Shown in pieces: positions 17,347 to 24,075 of a DNA stretch of 51,586 bases. Within the stretch, counting starts at the first letter, position 1; each line of letters begins with the position of its first letter. The position numbers and the translations under genes are program-made. This DNA comes from Verrucomicrobiales bacterium (GTDB taxonomy: Bacteria; Verrucomicrobiota; Verrucomicrobiia; Limisphaerales; JAQGOY01), in contig JAQGOY010000228.1 of the NCBI GenBank assembly GCA_028293375.1, positions 1-51,586 of the forward strand. The letters run 5' to 3'. A model generated the notes under the pieces. That model did no database searches and was not told the origin of the DNA. It worked only from the letters and a program-made list of their open reading frames with translations.

Positions 17347-17648
17347 TAGCGTTTAACAATTTCGAATATCCGATGCATGCGAGTGAGTTCCAGGATCTGT
17401 TGGACAGGGGGGGTTGGATTGACAAGCCGCACCATGCCGTTGCGGCTGCAGGTGGTTTTGTGAAGGCTGATCAGGGCGCCAAGGCCACAACTGTCGACGA
17501 ACATGGTTTGAGAAAGGTCTATCTCTATGATTTTGTGAGCCTCGGATAGGGAGGCCCTTACCTGATCCCGAAAGGAATTGGAGTTTGCTGCCGCTAATTC
17601 CTTGATGCCTGTGATGCTAAGGGTTTCACCGTTGGTTTGAGCTTTCAT
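17346..17648 (-). CDS. STAS-domain anti-sigma factor antagonist (RsbV/SpoIIAA-like)
   Basis: 100 residues forming one STAS domain. The motif MFVDSCGLGALISLHK carries the phosphorylatable Ser53 after Asp52, as in SpoIIAA/RsbV. It should be phosphorylated by an RsbW-type kinase and dephosphorylated by a SpoIIE/RsbU phosphatase; both activities appear to be in the next gene product. It is the first gene of the long operon, about 60 nt after a candidate promoter, so the switch is probably made together with the glycan/NRPS enzymes. Confidence 0.93.
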   Translation of the reverse strand: MKAQTNGETLSITGIKELAAANSNSFRDQVRASLSEAHKIIEIDLSQTMFVDSCGLGALISLHKTTCSRNGMVRLVNPTPPVQQILELTRMHRIFEIVKR

Positions 17649-17716
17649 AAATAATCGAGTATTTGGGAGTTGGCTTGGCGTGGCGCCTGCCCGATTCCAA
17701 TTTTTTACTGGATTGA

Positions 17717-17745
17717 CTATAGAAAATTGGCGCGATCATTCACAA
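17717..17745 (-). promoter_or_regulatory. Candidate sigma-70-like promoter for the STAS-led operon
   Basis: Read on the minus strand, TTGTGA (17745-17740) and TATAGT (17722-17717) are separated by exactly 17 nt. They match 4/6 and 5/6 positions of the TTGACA/TATAAT consensus. The predicted start point lies about 60 nt before the STAS gene ATG at 17648. It is downstream of the terminator that closes the previous unit, so a promoter is expected here. It is a hand-read prediction only. Confidence 0.45.
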
Positions 17746-17842
17746 TCAGGGGGCGGCATCTTTCCCCCTACGGGTCGTTGCCCCTATACGGAGTGAGCCA
17801 TTCCCCGGTGCGCGGTCAAACCGCTGCTAACACCCACAAATG

Positions 17843-17873
17843 AAAGGGGTTTTGCCAGCAGCAAAACCCCTTT
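17843..17873 (-). terminator. Hairpin terminator after the 21887-17897 unit
   Basis: A perfect 13-bp inverted repeat (17843-17855 with 17861-17873) encloses a 5-nt loop, 24 nt past the stop of the minus-strand gene ending at 17897. The stem ends in AAA/TTT, so on the minus strand the descending arm runs into TTT CATTT. This is a short U-rich tail, so rho-independent termination is likely, though perhaps incomplete. Confidence 0.7.
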
Positions 17874-17896
17874 AAAACAGGCCAAAACCCAATGTC

Positions 17897-19192
17897 TCAG
17901 TTCGGCGCAGTCCTGCCGAAATGGAGAATTTTTTTGACCAGGGTTGCTTCCCGGCCACTGGTTTCCTTTTTCGAAAGAAAGAATCTTTTGATGCAGGCGA
18001 CAATGATTTTCAAGTCCAGTTTCCAATCCGCCTGCACGGAATAAAAACTCGAATGTGCTTTGGCCTCTTCACAAAATGGCTCAATGCATCCCTGAGCTTC
18101 GGATAATGACATGAACCCCAGCGGAACGGAGAGCCAAAGCTTCTCAAAATCGTTCTCCAATTTTCTTGCCTCGTTGGGCGTCAAAGGCCGGTTTCCAACC
18201 CAAACGAACTCCCCCTTGACAATATTCCACATTTGCGGCCATCGGCGAAGTCCGCCTTGAAAGAACGGAAACTCAAAATAAATAATCGGCTTGGCCTGTG
18301 GATAGCCTTGTGGAGGTGTCGCCCGGCGGGGACGAACTATCCGTTGTCCCATCAGTAGCATCCACCCCGCAGCAAGGCCCACGATCGGGCTCGTAACTAC
18401 CATCAACCCGGCCGCCACCGCTCGTCCGCATAATCGTTGCAGATACTGCGAGTTTTCCAACGGCCGCAGGGAGCAGAGGAGAAAAGCGTCCACGATCTTC
18501 GTATGGGAACCGGTATTCCAGTTCATTAACTGAGCTCCCGAGGCAATCGATTGATTGAGAGTAATGGCCGAACCTACGAATGTCTGGGAACCGATTAGGC
18601 TTTCTCGGATTTCTGCGCCTTCCTCGACAACCACTTCGTTTTCCAGGATGACGCACGGGCCCACCACCGCCTTGTTACCGATTTTTGCGCGATCACCAAT
18701 CCAACAGGGGGCAGTTAGCACTGCGGTGCTGGAGATGTTGGCCTGTCGACCAACCCAGATGCCCGGGCGTATTTCTTTTACTCCGACCCGGTTGGACATG
18801 TCTGGATGGTCCAGGTTTTGTGAAACTACACGAAAGAGATCGCCAAGGCTGGAAAAAAGTTTCTGGTCAGGTTTCCATGGAAAGGAGTCTGCCACATGGC
18901 ACTCGATCCCGGCACCCGCCTTGTCAGCGGCCTCAGCAAGCGAAAGCTCGCGCGCCGTTGGCTGGACTAACAGTTTAACACCCCACCTTTCGCCTTCCCC
19001 GAGCGTTTCACGGATTTTCTCCGGCCTGTCACTGGCGAATAGGGTGATTTCCTTGCAGCCGCGCAAAACCAAATGCTCTATCCAGTATTCCAATAATGGT
19101 TTACCGAGCAGGGTAAATAGGCCCAGGGGGGCATTTTCGGCGAGGGATGCTACGGATTCTCTCTGGTGTGGGCAGATGAGACATGCATTCAT
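17897..19192 (-). CDS. Nucleotidyltransferase - left-handed beta-helix - degenerate phosphoglycosyl transferase fusion
   Basis: 431 residues. The first 110 resemble a sugar-nucleotidyltransferase domain (LGLFTLLGKPLLEYWIEHL, then KEITLFASDRPE), but the G-x-G-T-R-hallmark loop is not evident. Residues about 145-225 are hexapeptide-like repeats (ISSTAVLTAPCWIGDRAKIG, NKAVVGPCVILENEVVVEEG). Residues about 245-400 resemble a monotopic phosphoglycosyl transferase: a membrane re-entrant helix (AVAAGLMVVTSPIVGLAAGW), then RRWPQMWNIVKGEF and VGNRPLTPNEA. The catalytic Asp-Glu of that family (LDE before PQ..N in the neighbour) is Arg-Arg here, so this part is probably inactive and may bind membrane or partner. 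It starts 4 nt after the active PGT gene. Function is inferred as sugar activation or a scaffold. Confidence 0.8.
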   Translation of the reverse strand: MNACLICPHQRESVASLAENAPLGLFTLLGKPLLEYWIEHLVLRGCKEITLFASDRPEKIRETLGEGERWGVKLLVQPTARELSLAEAADKAGAGIECHVADSFPWKPDQKLFSSLGDLFRVVSQNLDHPDMSNRVGVKEIRPGIWVGRQANISSTAVLTAPCWIGDRAKIGNKAVVGPCVILENEVVVEEGAEIRESLIGSQTFVGSAITLNQSIASGAQLMNWNTGSHTKIVDAFLLCSLRPLENSQYLQRLCGRAVAAGLMVVTSPIVGLAAGWMLLMGQRIVRPRRATPPQGYPQAKPIIYFEFPFFQGGLRRWPQMWNIVKGEFVWVGNRPLTPNEARKLENDFEKLWLSVPLGFMSLSEAQGCIEPFCEEAKAHSSFYSVQADWKLDLKIIVACIKRFFLSKKETSGREATLVKKILHFGRTAPN

Positions 19193-19196
19193 TTTG

Positions 19197-19922
19197 TTAA
19201 TAAGCTCCTTTACTAAACAGAACCGCAGGCACTGTCTTCAACAGGATGCGCACATCGCCCAAAAACGATTGGCTTTCGATATACTGCACATCCAATAGAA
19301 CCTGTCCTGGAAAATCGATTTCGCTTCTTCCGCCGATCTGCCAAAGACAGGTGATTCCTGGCTTCGCAAGCAATCTGCGTCTGTCTTGCAAAGTATACAA
19401 TGCGACTTCACGAGGTACTGGGGGTCGGGGACCCACTAATGACATATCCCCTTTTAACACGTTGAAGAATTGAGGAAATTCATCAAGCGACAATTTTCTC
19501 AGCCATTTCCCCACTTTAGTGATGCGGGGATCGTCCTTCATTTTAAAGGTGATGCCCTCGGTGTGTTGATTTTTGGCAAGCAATTCTTTCATTTTAGCTT
19601 CGGCATCCACGCACATGGAACGGAACTTAAACATTTTAAATTCTTTCCCATCCTTGCCCACGCGGCGTTGCGCAAAGATCACCGGCCCGCCGTCCTCCAG
19701 TTTCACCAGTAGCGCCAGAAGGATAAAAATCGGCGAAAAAACGAGGATAAACATCAAGCTGGCCAGCACGTCAAAAAACCGTTTCACCGCAAGCGTCGCT
19801 GCCAGCATCCACTGCCAGGAATGGCGCTTCCAGGCGGAATAAGCTCTCAGGCGCATTCGCCCTGTCTTGGTTCGCATTAACTCCAGTCTTTCCACTGTCG
19901 GCGCTGTTGAATGGTTCACCAT
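19197..19922 (-). CDS. Monotopic phosphoglycosyl transferase (initiating sugar transferase)
   Basis: 241 residues. A hydrophobic re-entrant segment (VKRFFDVLASLMFILVFSP, IFILLALLVKLED) is followed by GGPVIFAQRRVGKDG, KMFKFRSM and LSLDEFPQFFNVLKGDM with VGPRPPVP. The Asp-Glu in LSLDEFPQ is the catalytic dyad of the PglC/WcaJ-type family. It would transfer a sugar-1-phosphate from a UDP-sugar to undecaprenyl phosphate, the first membrane step of glycan assembly. There is only one membrane segment, so it is the small form rather than the five-helix WbaP type. It lies 7 nt after the uridine-kinase-like gene and 4 nt before the fusion gene, within one operon. Confidence 0.93.
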   Translation of the reverse strand: MVNHSTAPTVERLELMRTKTGRMRLRAYSAWKRHSWQWMLAATLAVKRFFDVLASLMFILVFSPIFILLALLVKLEDGGPVIFAQRRVGKDGKEFKMFKFRSMCVDAEAKMKELLAKNQHTEGITFKMKDDPRITKVGKWLRKLSLDEFPQFFNVLKGDMSLVGPRPPVPREVALYTLQDRRRLLAKPGITCLWQIGGRSEIDFPGQVLLDVQYIESQSFLGDVRILLKTVPAVLFSKGAY

Positions 19923-19929
19923 ACATCTA

Positions 19930-20538
19930 TTAATTTGCTAAGGACTTCTTTATTTCCATTGCCAACTCGGTCACGGTAGCCTCGTCCAGCGGATGATCGA
20001 GAACCCGGGTCGCCCATCGTTTTTGGCTCTCCACATAGCGCTCGTGCATCGGACGTACTGTCCCATGAAGCTGTTCCCGAATGGATTCTTCACTTCGCCC
20101 CCTTTCTGCCAGATCCCGATTGATTCTTCGGGAGAATCTCACATCTTCAGGGCAATTGAGGAAATAGCGATGTTTAAAGTGCTTTCTTACCGAAGGTTTG
20201 CGCAATAACCAGAGTCCTTCGAAGATTACGAAGGAAGTTTTGGGCAGGTCCTGAAACGTCTCTCTCCTCGTGTGGGAGCTAAAATCGTAGGAGGGAATTT
20301 CACAAGCATGGCCGTTTCTACAATTTTCCAAAACTTTCACTAAACTTCCCCAGTCAATCGTCCTGGGATGGTCGAAATTAACCATGCTTCTTCGTTTTGG
20401 AGACAAATGAGATTGGTCGCGATAGAAATTATCAAGCGAGCACACACCCGCTTCAACTAGTCTTTTTTGCAGCATTTCTGCCAACCACGTTTTTCCGGAA
20501 CCGCTGCCGCCTGTTATTGCTATTAAATGTGAACTCAT
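19930..20538 (-). CDS. Uridine kinase-like P-loop phosphotransferase
   Basis: 202 residues with Walker A GGSGSGKT (G10-T17) at the extreme N-terminus. The uridine kinase/phosphoribulokinase features SLDNFYRD, FDHPRTIDW and VIFEGLWLL follow, with a lid region FSRRINRDLAERGRS. It should phosphorylate uridine or a related nucleoside or small alcohol. In the operon it could supply UMP for UDP-sugars. It is slightly shorter than typical Udk (about 210-215). It lies about 134 nt after the GT4 gene, so an internal promoter is possible. Substrate other than uridine cannot be excluded. Confidence 0.85.
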   Translation of the reverse strand: MSSHLIAITGGSGSGKTWLAEMLQKRLVEAGVCSLDNFYRDQSHLSPKRRSMVNFDHPRTIDWGSLVKVLENCRNGHACEIPSYDFSSHTRRETFQDLPKTSFVIFEGLWLLRKPSVRKHFKHRYFLNCPEDVRFSRRINRDLAERGRSEESIREQLHGTVRPMHERYVESQKRWATRVLDHPLDEATVTELAMEIKKSLAN

Positions 20539-20672
20539 CGCTCGTACATATGGCAGGTAATTCTCCTGCCAGAATCGTTATAACCGATCCTGGTAGATGG
20601 GTTCAATCAGGAGTCAGGAGCGAAAATTTCCAAGGGTTTTCCCCTGTTGCTTCAGGGATTACATCAGCCGTG

Positions 20673-21887
20673 CTACGCGCTTTGTCCCGTTTTCACTGCT
20701 TTGGAAGAGTTCTCGAGCACAATTTTGGCGAACATCGCCTCCAGGCTGGAGATATAGGTATCGAACTGGTATTTCTCAGTGACTAACTCAAGGCCGTTAA
20801 GCCCCAGCTGTTTGGCGAGTGCTTTGTCTGAAAGAAGTGAATCCAATTTTTCCGCGTAGGTTTTGATATCCATCCACGGCACCAGGTATCCATTGTAACC
20901 ATTGGTAAGCCAGTCTTTGATCCCGCCGGCATCAAACGCTACCACAGGCAAGCCGTATCGCATCACTTCCAACCCAATTGTCGCGAACGGTTCGGGCCAT
21001 ACCGAACTGATGGCTACCACCGAGCATTCCTTGTAGTAATTGACCAAATCCTCCTGCGGAATGAACCCAAGAAATTTTACCTTGTCGGCCAGACCCAGTT
21101 TTAAGGCCAGTTTTTCGCAGTAGGCTTTATGACTTCCTTCTCCCAGAATAATGCATTGAAAGTCATTCTTGAGCAGTTTTAGGCTCCGGATCAGGATATC
21201 CACACCTTTCCCGCGGATAATCTGGCCGGCATAAATGATCAGGTTGCGCTCGCCAAAGTTGCTGCGGATATTTGGATCTCCCATCCTCGGCACAGGTGCA
21301 TGAATCTCGATCCTTCGTGAATCGAATCCGTTGTTGAGCAATTCCTCCTTCATGTATTGGGTCACGACAACCATGCGATCAAACTGCCTGTTCAGCGCTA
21401 TTTCACGCTGTTTGGCCCGCAGGCTGATCAGTTTCAACGGGAACCCGGGCCCATGGTTCCGGGCGATGGATGCGCCGCAGGGAAATAGGCAGCCAAAGCC
21501 GGCGCTCTTCGTGCAAATTTTCCTTGATAAGTAATGATATTTATAACTGCGCATGCAATAGATGTCGTGGTCATGAACCATTCTGACCAGCGGCAACCCT
21601 GAAGAAACCAGGGCTTCAATCACTTTCAGGTCCGCCATTTTGTGCACATAAACCAGGTCTGGCTTAAACTCCTGGATGGCCTGCTCTATCTGGTTGGAAG
21701 TGTCGGAGTTGAGGTATTTACGATAAGTGAAGGTCGCTTCCCATCCTTTTTGGTTTTTTCCGGTATGAGGCCCGTGGGCGATGCCTGTCTCGTGACCTTT
21801 TTTCTTCAACTCGGTCGCGGTAATGAACGCGTTGGCCTCGGCCCCCGCCAATGCTCCGAAGCGTTCATGCACAAAAAGAAATCTCAT
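20673..21887 (-). CDS. Glycosyltransferase family 4 (GT-B)
   Basis: About 404 residues from the preferred ATG at 21887, which gives MRFLFVHERFGALAGAEANA, the glycine/alanine-rich donor loop start typical of GT4 enzymes. In-frame starts at 21899 (ATG) and 21923 (TTG) are alternatives. The C-terminal half has LIIYAGQIIRGKGVDILI and SSVWPEPFATIGLEVMRYGLPV with the E-x7-E motif. A Cys-rich stretch (CTKSAGFGCLFPCG), also seen in several GT4 proteins, could bind metal. It is the first gene of the upstream glycan unit, diverging from the DUF883 gene across about 160 nt. Confidence 0.92.
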   Translation of the reverse strand: MRFLFVHERFGALAGAEANAFITATELKKKGHETGIAHGPHTGKNQKGWEATFTYRKYLNSDTSNQIEQAIQEFKPDLVYVHKMADLKVIEALVSSGLPLVRMVHDHDIYCMRSYKYHYLSRKICTKSAGFGCLFPCGASIARNHGPGFPLKLISLRAKQREIALNRQFDRMVVVTQYMKEELLNNGFDSRRIEIHAPVPRMGDPNIRSNFGERNLIIYAGQIIRGKGVDILIRSLKLLKNDFQCIILGEGSHKAYCEKLALKLGLADKVKFLGFIPQEDLVNYYKECSVVAISSVWPEPFATIGLEVMRYGLPVVAFDAGGIKDWLTNGYNGYLVPWMDIKTYAEKLDSLLSDKALAKQLGLNGLELVTEKYQFDTYISSLEAMFAKIVLENSSKAVKTGQSA

Positions 21888-22050
21888 CCTGAACAGCATG
21901 GAGGCAATGGACTTCTCAGCCAAACGTGGAATGCCTTATAATGAGGTAGACACAAAGCTGAGAAATCGTGGCGATAGTTGCCCGATTGCTGAGCAACATC
22001 CGTGTTTCTAACCTGCCTTCAAGGTCATGGCACCTTCATGGGATTATAAT

Positions 22051-22365
22051 ATGGAAACATCAAATGGCACCACGGAACTCTCGGAATCGACTCAAAAACT
22101 CACGGAAGATTTGTCCAACATGGCGAAGCATACCCGCGAATTGATGGAAAGCGGCATGGAAAACCTGGACGAAAATACTGCGGAGCTCAGAACCCGGCTG
22201 CGGCAGGCCCTCGATGTGGCGAAAGATACTTGCGAAAAATTGGAAGCCAAAGCCGTGCAGGGAGCCAAAGCCACCGACAGGGCCATTCGTTCCAACCCGT
22301 ATCAGTCGATTGGTATCGCGCTGGTGGCAGGATTTGTAATTGGGACACTTATCAAACGGAGATAA
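22051..22365 (+). CDS. DUF883 family protein (YqjD/ElaB-like)
   Basis: 104 residues from ATG 22051; an in-frame ATG at 22027 would add 8. A long amphipathic helical region (TQKLTEDLSNMAKHTREL, ENTAELRTRLRQALD) is followed by the conserved AIRSNPYQSIGIALVAGFVIG and a C-terminal RR. This is the pattern of YqjD/ElaB, which are inner-membrane tail-anchored proteins; the E. coli members bind stationary-phase ribosomes. GGGA about 7 nt before ATG 22051 could serve as ribosome-binding site. It is the first of a three-gene cassette ending at a terminator at 23.1 kb. The role is inferred from family and context. Confidence 0.88.
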   Translation: METSNGTTELSESTQKLTEDLSNMAKHTRELMESGMENLDENTAELRTRLRQALDVAKDTCEKLEAKAVQGAKATDRAIRSNPYQSIGIALVAGFVIGTLIKRR

Positions 22366-22366
22366 C

Positions 22367-22753
22367 ATGTTACAAGCAATATTGAATTCCAGTGGGGTCG
22401 TTGGCTCCGTTCGCCGAATGACCGATACTGTCCTGGCTGTCATCCACAACAGGCTGGAGCTGGCTTCTCTTGAGTTGAAGGAAGAAAAAGGCCGCGTCAT
22501 TGGCCTGTTGATTTGGGCCGTCGCTGCCATTTTCTTTGGTTTGATGTCCGTGGTTGCTCTCATGTTGCTGTTGCTGTTCGTATTTTGGGACAACAAGGTC
22601 GCCGTCGCCATTGGATTGAGCGGGTTTTTCCTTGTCGCCACTCTGGCCGCTTTCTTCGCCTTGAAAAGCAAATTGAAAAATCCTCCAATCCCTTTCGCCG
22701 AAACGATTAATCAGCTCAAAAAGGACCGGGCATGGCTAAAATCTCAAGTGTAA
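22367..22753 (+). CDS. YqjE-like / DUF1469 phage holin-family membrane protein
   Basis: 128 residues. An N-terminal amphipathic region (SVRRMTDTVLAVIHNRLEL, then LKEEKGRVIG) precedes two transmembrane helices (LLIWAVAAIFFGLMSVVAL and VAVAIGLSGFFLVATLAAFF). This is the DUF1469/YqjE layout found next to YqjD in many bacteria. The ATG at 22367 follows the previous stop by 1 nt and has a GGAG site (cggagataac) just upstream. Its end overlaps the next gene by 22 nt. It is an inner-membrane stress-associated protein of unknown mechanism; 'holin' in the family name does not imply lysis here. Confidence 0.88.
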   Translation: MLQAILNSSGVVGSVRRMTDTVLAVIHNRLELASLELKEEKGRVIGLLIWAVAAIFFGLMSVVALMLLLLFVFWDNKVAVAIGLSGFFLVATLAAFFALKSKLKNPPIPFAETINQLKKDRAWLKSQV

Positions 22754-23052
22754 ATAGGGATGTTGCGCGCAAGCACGAGTTGATTACAGCGAATGAGGTG
22801 TTGCGCGAGGATCTTTCCCTCGACTGCGCCAATGTTCGCCAGTTCGAACAGGGCATTTTCAAGGGCCTGACTGTCTATCAATCGTTTGTCGCCATCAAAA
22901 ACGATTCCGGTTTACGCGACCTGGCTCGCTTTTCAAAGGCGTCCGCCTTGGGCCGCGCCTGGATTATAACTCGGTTGTTTCTCCGTGTGAAAACTTTCTT
23001 GAACAACCGCGGCAAACTGGAATTGCATCTCCCTCTTGCGAAAGAGTATTGA
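22732..23052 (+). CDS. Small hypothetical protein of the YqjD-YqjE cassette
   Basis: 106 residues, with ATG at 22732 inside the end of the YqjE-like gene (22-nt overlap). The sequence is basic and has no clear transmembrane helix. A central hydrophobic patch (IFKGLTVYQSFVAI) and a late one (AWIITRLFLRVKTFL) are seen. I do not recognise the family. Its position matches YqjK in enterobacterial yqjDEK operons, where the third gene is also small and variable, but there is no obvious sequence match. A strong hairpin terminator follows 20 nt after the stop. Confidence 0.7.
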   Translation: MAKISSVNRDVARKHELITANEVLREDLSLDCANVRQFEQGIFKGLTVYQSFVAIKNDSGLRDLARFSKASALGRAWIITRLFLRVKTFLNNRGKLELHLPLAKEY

Positions 23053-23072
23053 GTTATATTGACCGCTTGCAA

Positions 23073-23099
23073 AGCCTTCCAGTGGAAGGCTCTTTTTTT
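23073..23099 (+). terminator. Rho-independent terminator after the YqjD-YqjE cassette
   Basis: An 8-bp perfect stem AGCCTTCC/GGAAGGCT (23073-23080 with 23084-23091) with a 3-nt loop is followed by C and seven T. This is a classical intrinsic terminator 20 nt after the last gene of the cassette. Confidence 0.85.
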
Positions 23100-23242
23100 G
23101 ACCGGACACTACAGGGCGCACTATCGGCCATCATCAAAAACCTCTACCAGCCTGCTGGGGTGCTGTGGGTTGATGACATAGAAAGACCACCGATTGTCGC
23201 GCTACAAGAGGAGTGGTTTAGTCCTTCAAGGATTTTATATTT

Positions 23243-23785
23243 ATGGCTAAAGCCGTTTTTTGTATCGCACGAAGTGAATTTCAAGCTGAGAGCATCGTCA
23301 ACGAGCTCAAAGTCGCGGGTTTTTCCGATAATGACATTTCCGTGTTGTTCCCGGATAAAACGGGAACCAAGGATTTTGCCCATGAGCATCACACCAAGGC
23401 GCCGGAAGGCGCCACCGCAGGTGCCGGAACCGGCGGGGTGCTCGGGGGGGCGCTCGGGTGGCTTGCTGGTATTGGAGCGCTAGCCATACCGGGAGCCGGA
23501 CCTTTCATCGCGGCAGGACCTATCATGGCCGCTCTTGGCGGGGCGGCAGTCGGTGCCGCCGTGGGAGGTATTACCGGCGCTTTGATCGGAATGGGAATCC
23601 CGGAATACGAGGCAAAACGGTACGAGGGTAAAATTAAGGCGGGCAATATCCTCATCTCCGTTCACACCGAGAATTCCCAGGAAGCCAAGCGTAGCAAGGA
23701 CATTTTCGAGGAACTCGGTGCACATGATATTTCGACCACTACTGAGGCCGAAGTGAAGGATGTTCGAAGGAGCGGTCAAAGTTGA
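23243..23785 (+). CDS. YflT-like general stress protein with glycine-zipper domain
   Basis: 180 residues. The N-terminal 60 form an alpha/beta domain (AVFCIARSEFQAESIVNELK, then SDNDISVLFPD) as in the heat-induced YflT family. Residues about 58-120 are a Gly/Ala-rich zipper (AGTGGVLGGALGWLAGIGAL, GGAAVGAAVGGITGALIGMG) likely to insert in or pack against a membrane. The C-terminal part again has an alpha/beta strand (AGNILISVHTENSQEAKRS). Similar proteins occur widely in soil bacteria as stress proteins of unknown mechanism. AAGGA lies about 11 nt before the ATG. The next, very small membrane gene follows 20 nt later. Confidence 0.82.
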   Translation: MAKAVFCIARSEFQAESIVNELKVAGFSDNDISVLFPDKTGTKDFAHEHHTKAPEGATAGAGTGGVLGGALGWLAGIGALAIPGAGPFIAAGPIMAALGGAAVGAAVGGITGALIGMGIPEYEAKRYEGKIKAGNILISVHTENSQEAKRSKDIFEELGAHDISTTTEAEVKDVRRSGQS

Positions 23786-23805
23786 TTCATCAAAAGGAGG
23801 TAGTT

Positions 23806-23955
23806 ATGTTGTGGACAATTTGTGCAATTCTTATCGCCTTATGGCTCTTGGGACTCGTGACCTCATTCACTATGGGAGGTATGATTCACCTGCTTTTAAT
23901 AGCGGCTATAGTCGTCCTCATGGTCCGAATCTTAAGTGGCAATCGGACCATTTAG
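23806..23955 (+). CDS. lmo0937-family small membrane protein (49 aa)
   Basis: An open reading frame of 49 codons from ATG 23806 to TAG 23955, with an excellent ribosome-binding site AAAGGAGG at 23793-23800. The peptide is almost entirely two hydrophobic helices, starting MLWTICAILIALWLLGLVTS and then MIHLLLIAAIVVLMVRIL, separated by FTMGG. Size, the MLWTI start and the G-rich turn match the lmo0937 family of small membrane proteins. That family is often carried beside general-stress genes. It was almost certainly co-transcribed with the YflT-like gene. Function is unknown. Confidence 0.85.
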   Translation: MLWTICAILIALWLLGLVTSFTMGGMIHLLLIAAIVVLMVRILSGNRTI

Positions 23956-24075
23956 CCGTGCGGCTCAGATTGTATCCGGAAATCCCCTACCACTATCTAG
24001 GGCCAATTCCCTAATACTTTCCGAGACTTAGCCCTGATTGTGAGCTCGGGGGAGTGTGTTTATATAGGGCTTTCC

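Noticed and set aside
21986-21996. TTGCTGAGCAA palindrome in the divergent gap between the GT4 and DUF883 genes
   Set aside because: Perfect but only 11 bp with a central unpaired base; no promoter could be aligned with it, so it was not called an operator.
22045-22050. TATAAT directly before the DUF883 ATG
   Set aside because: As a -10 box it would place the transcript start inside the coding region and remove the ribosome-binding site; taken as chance.
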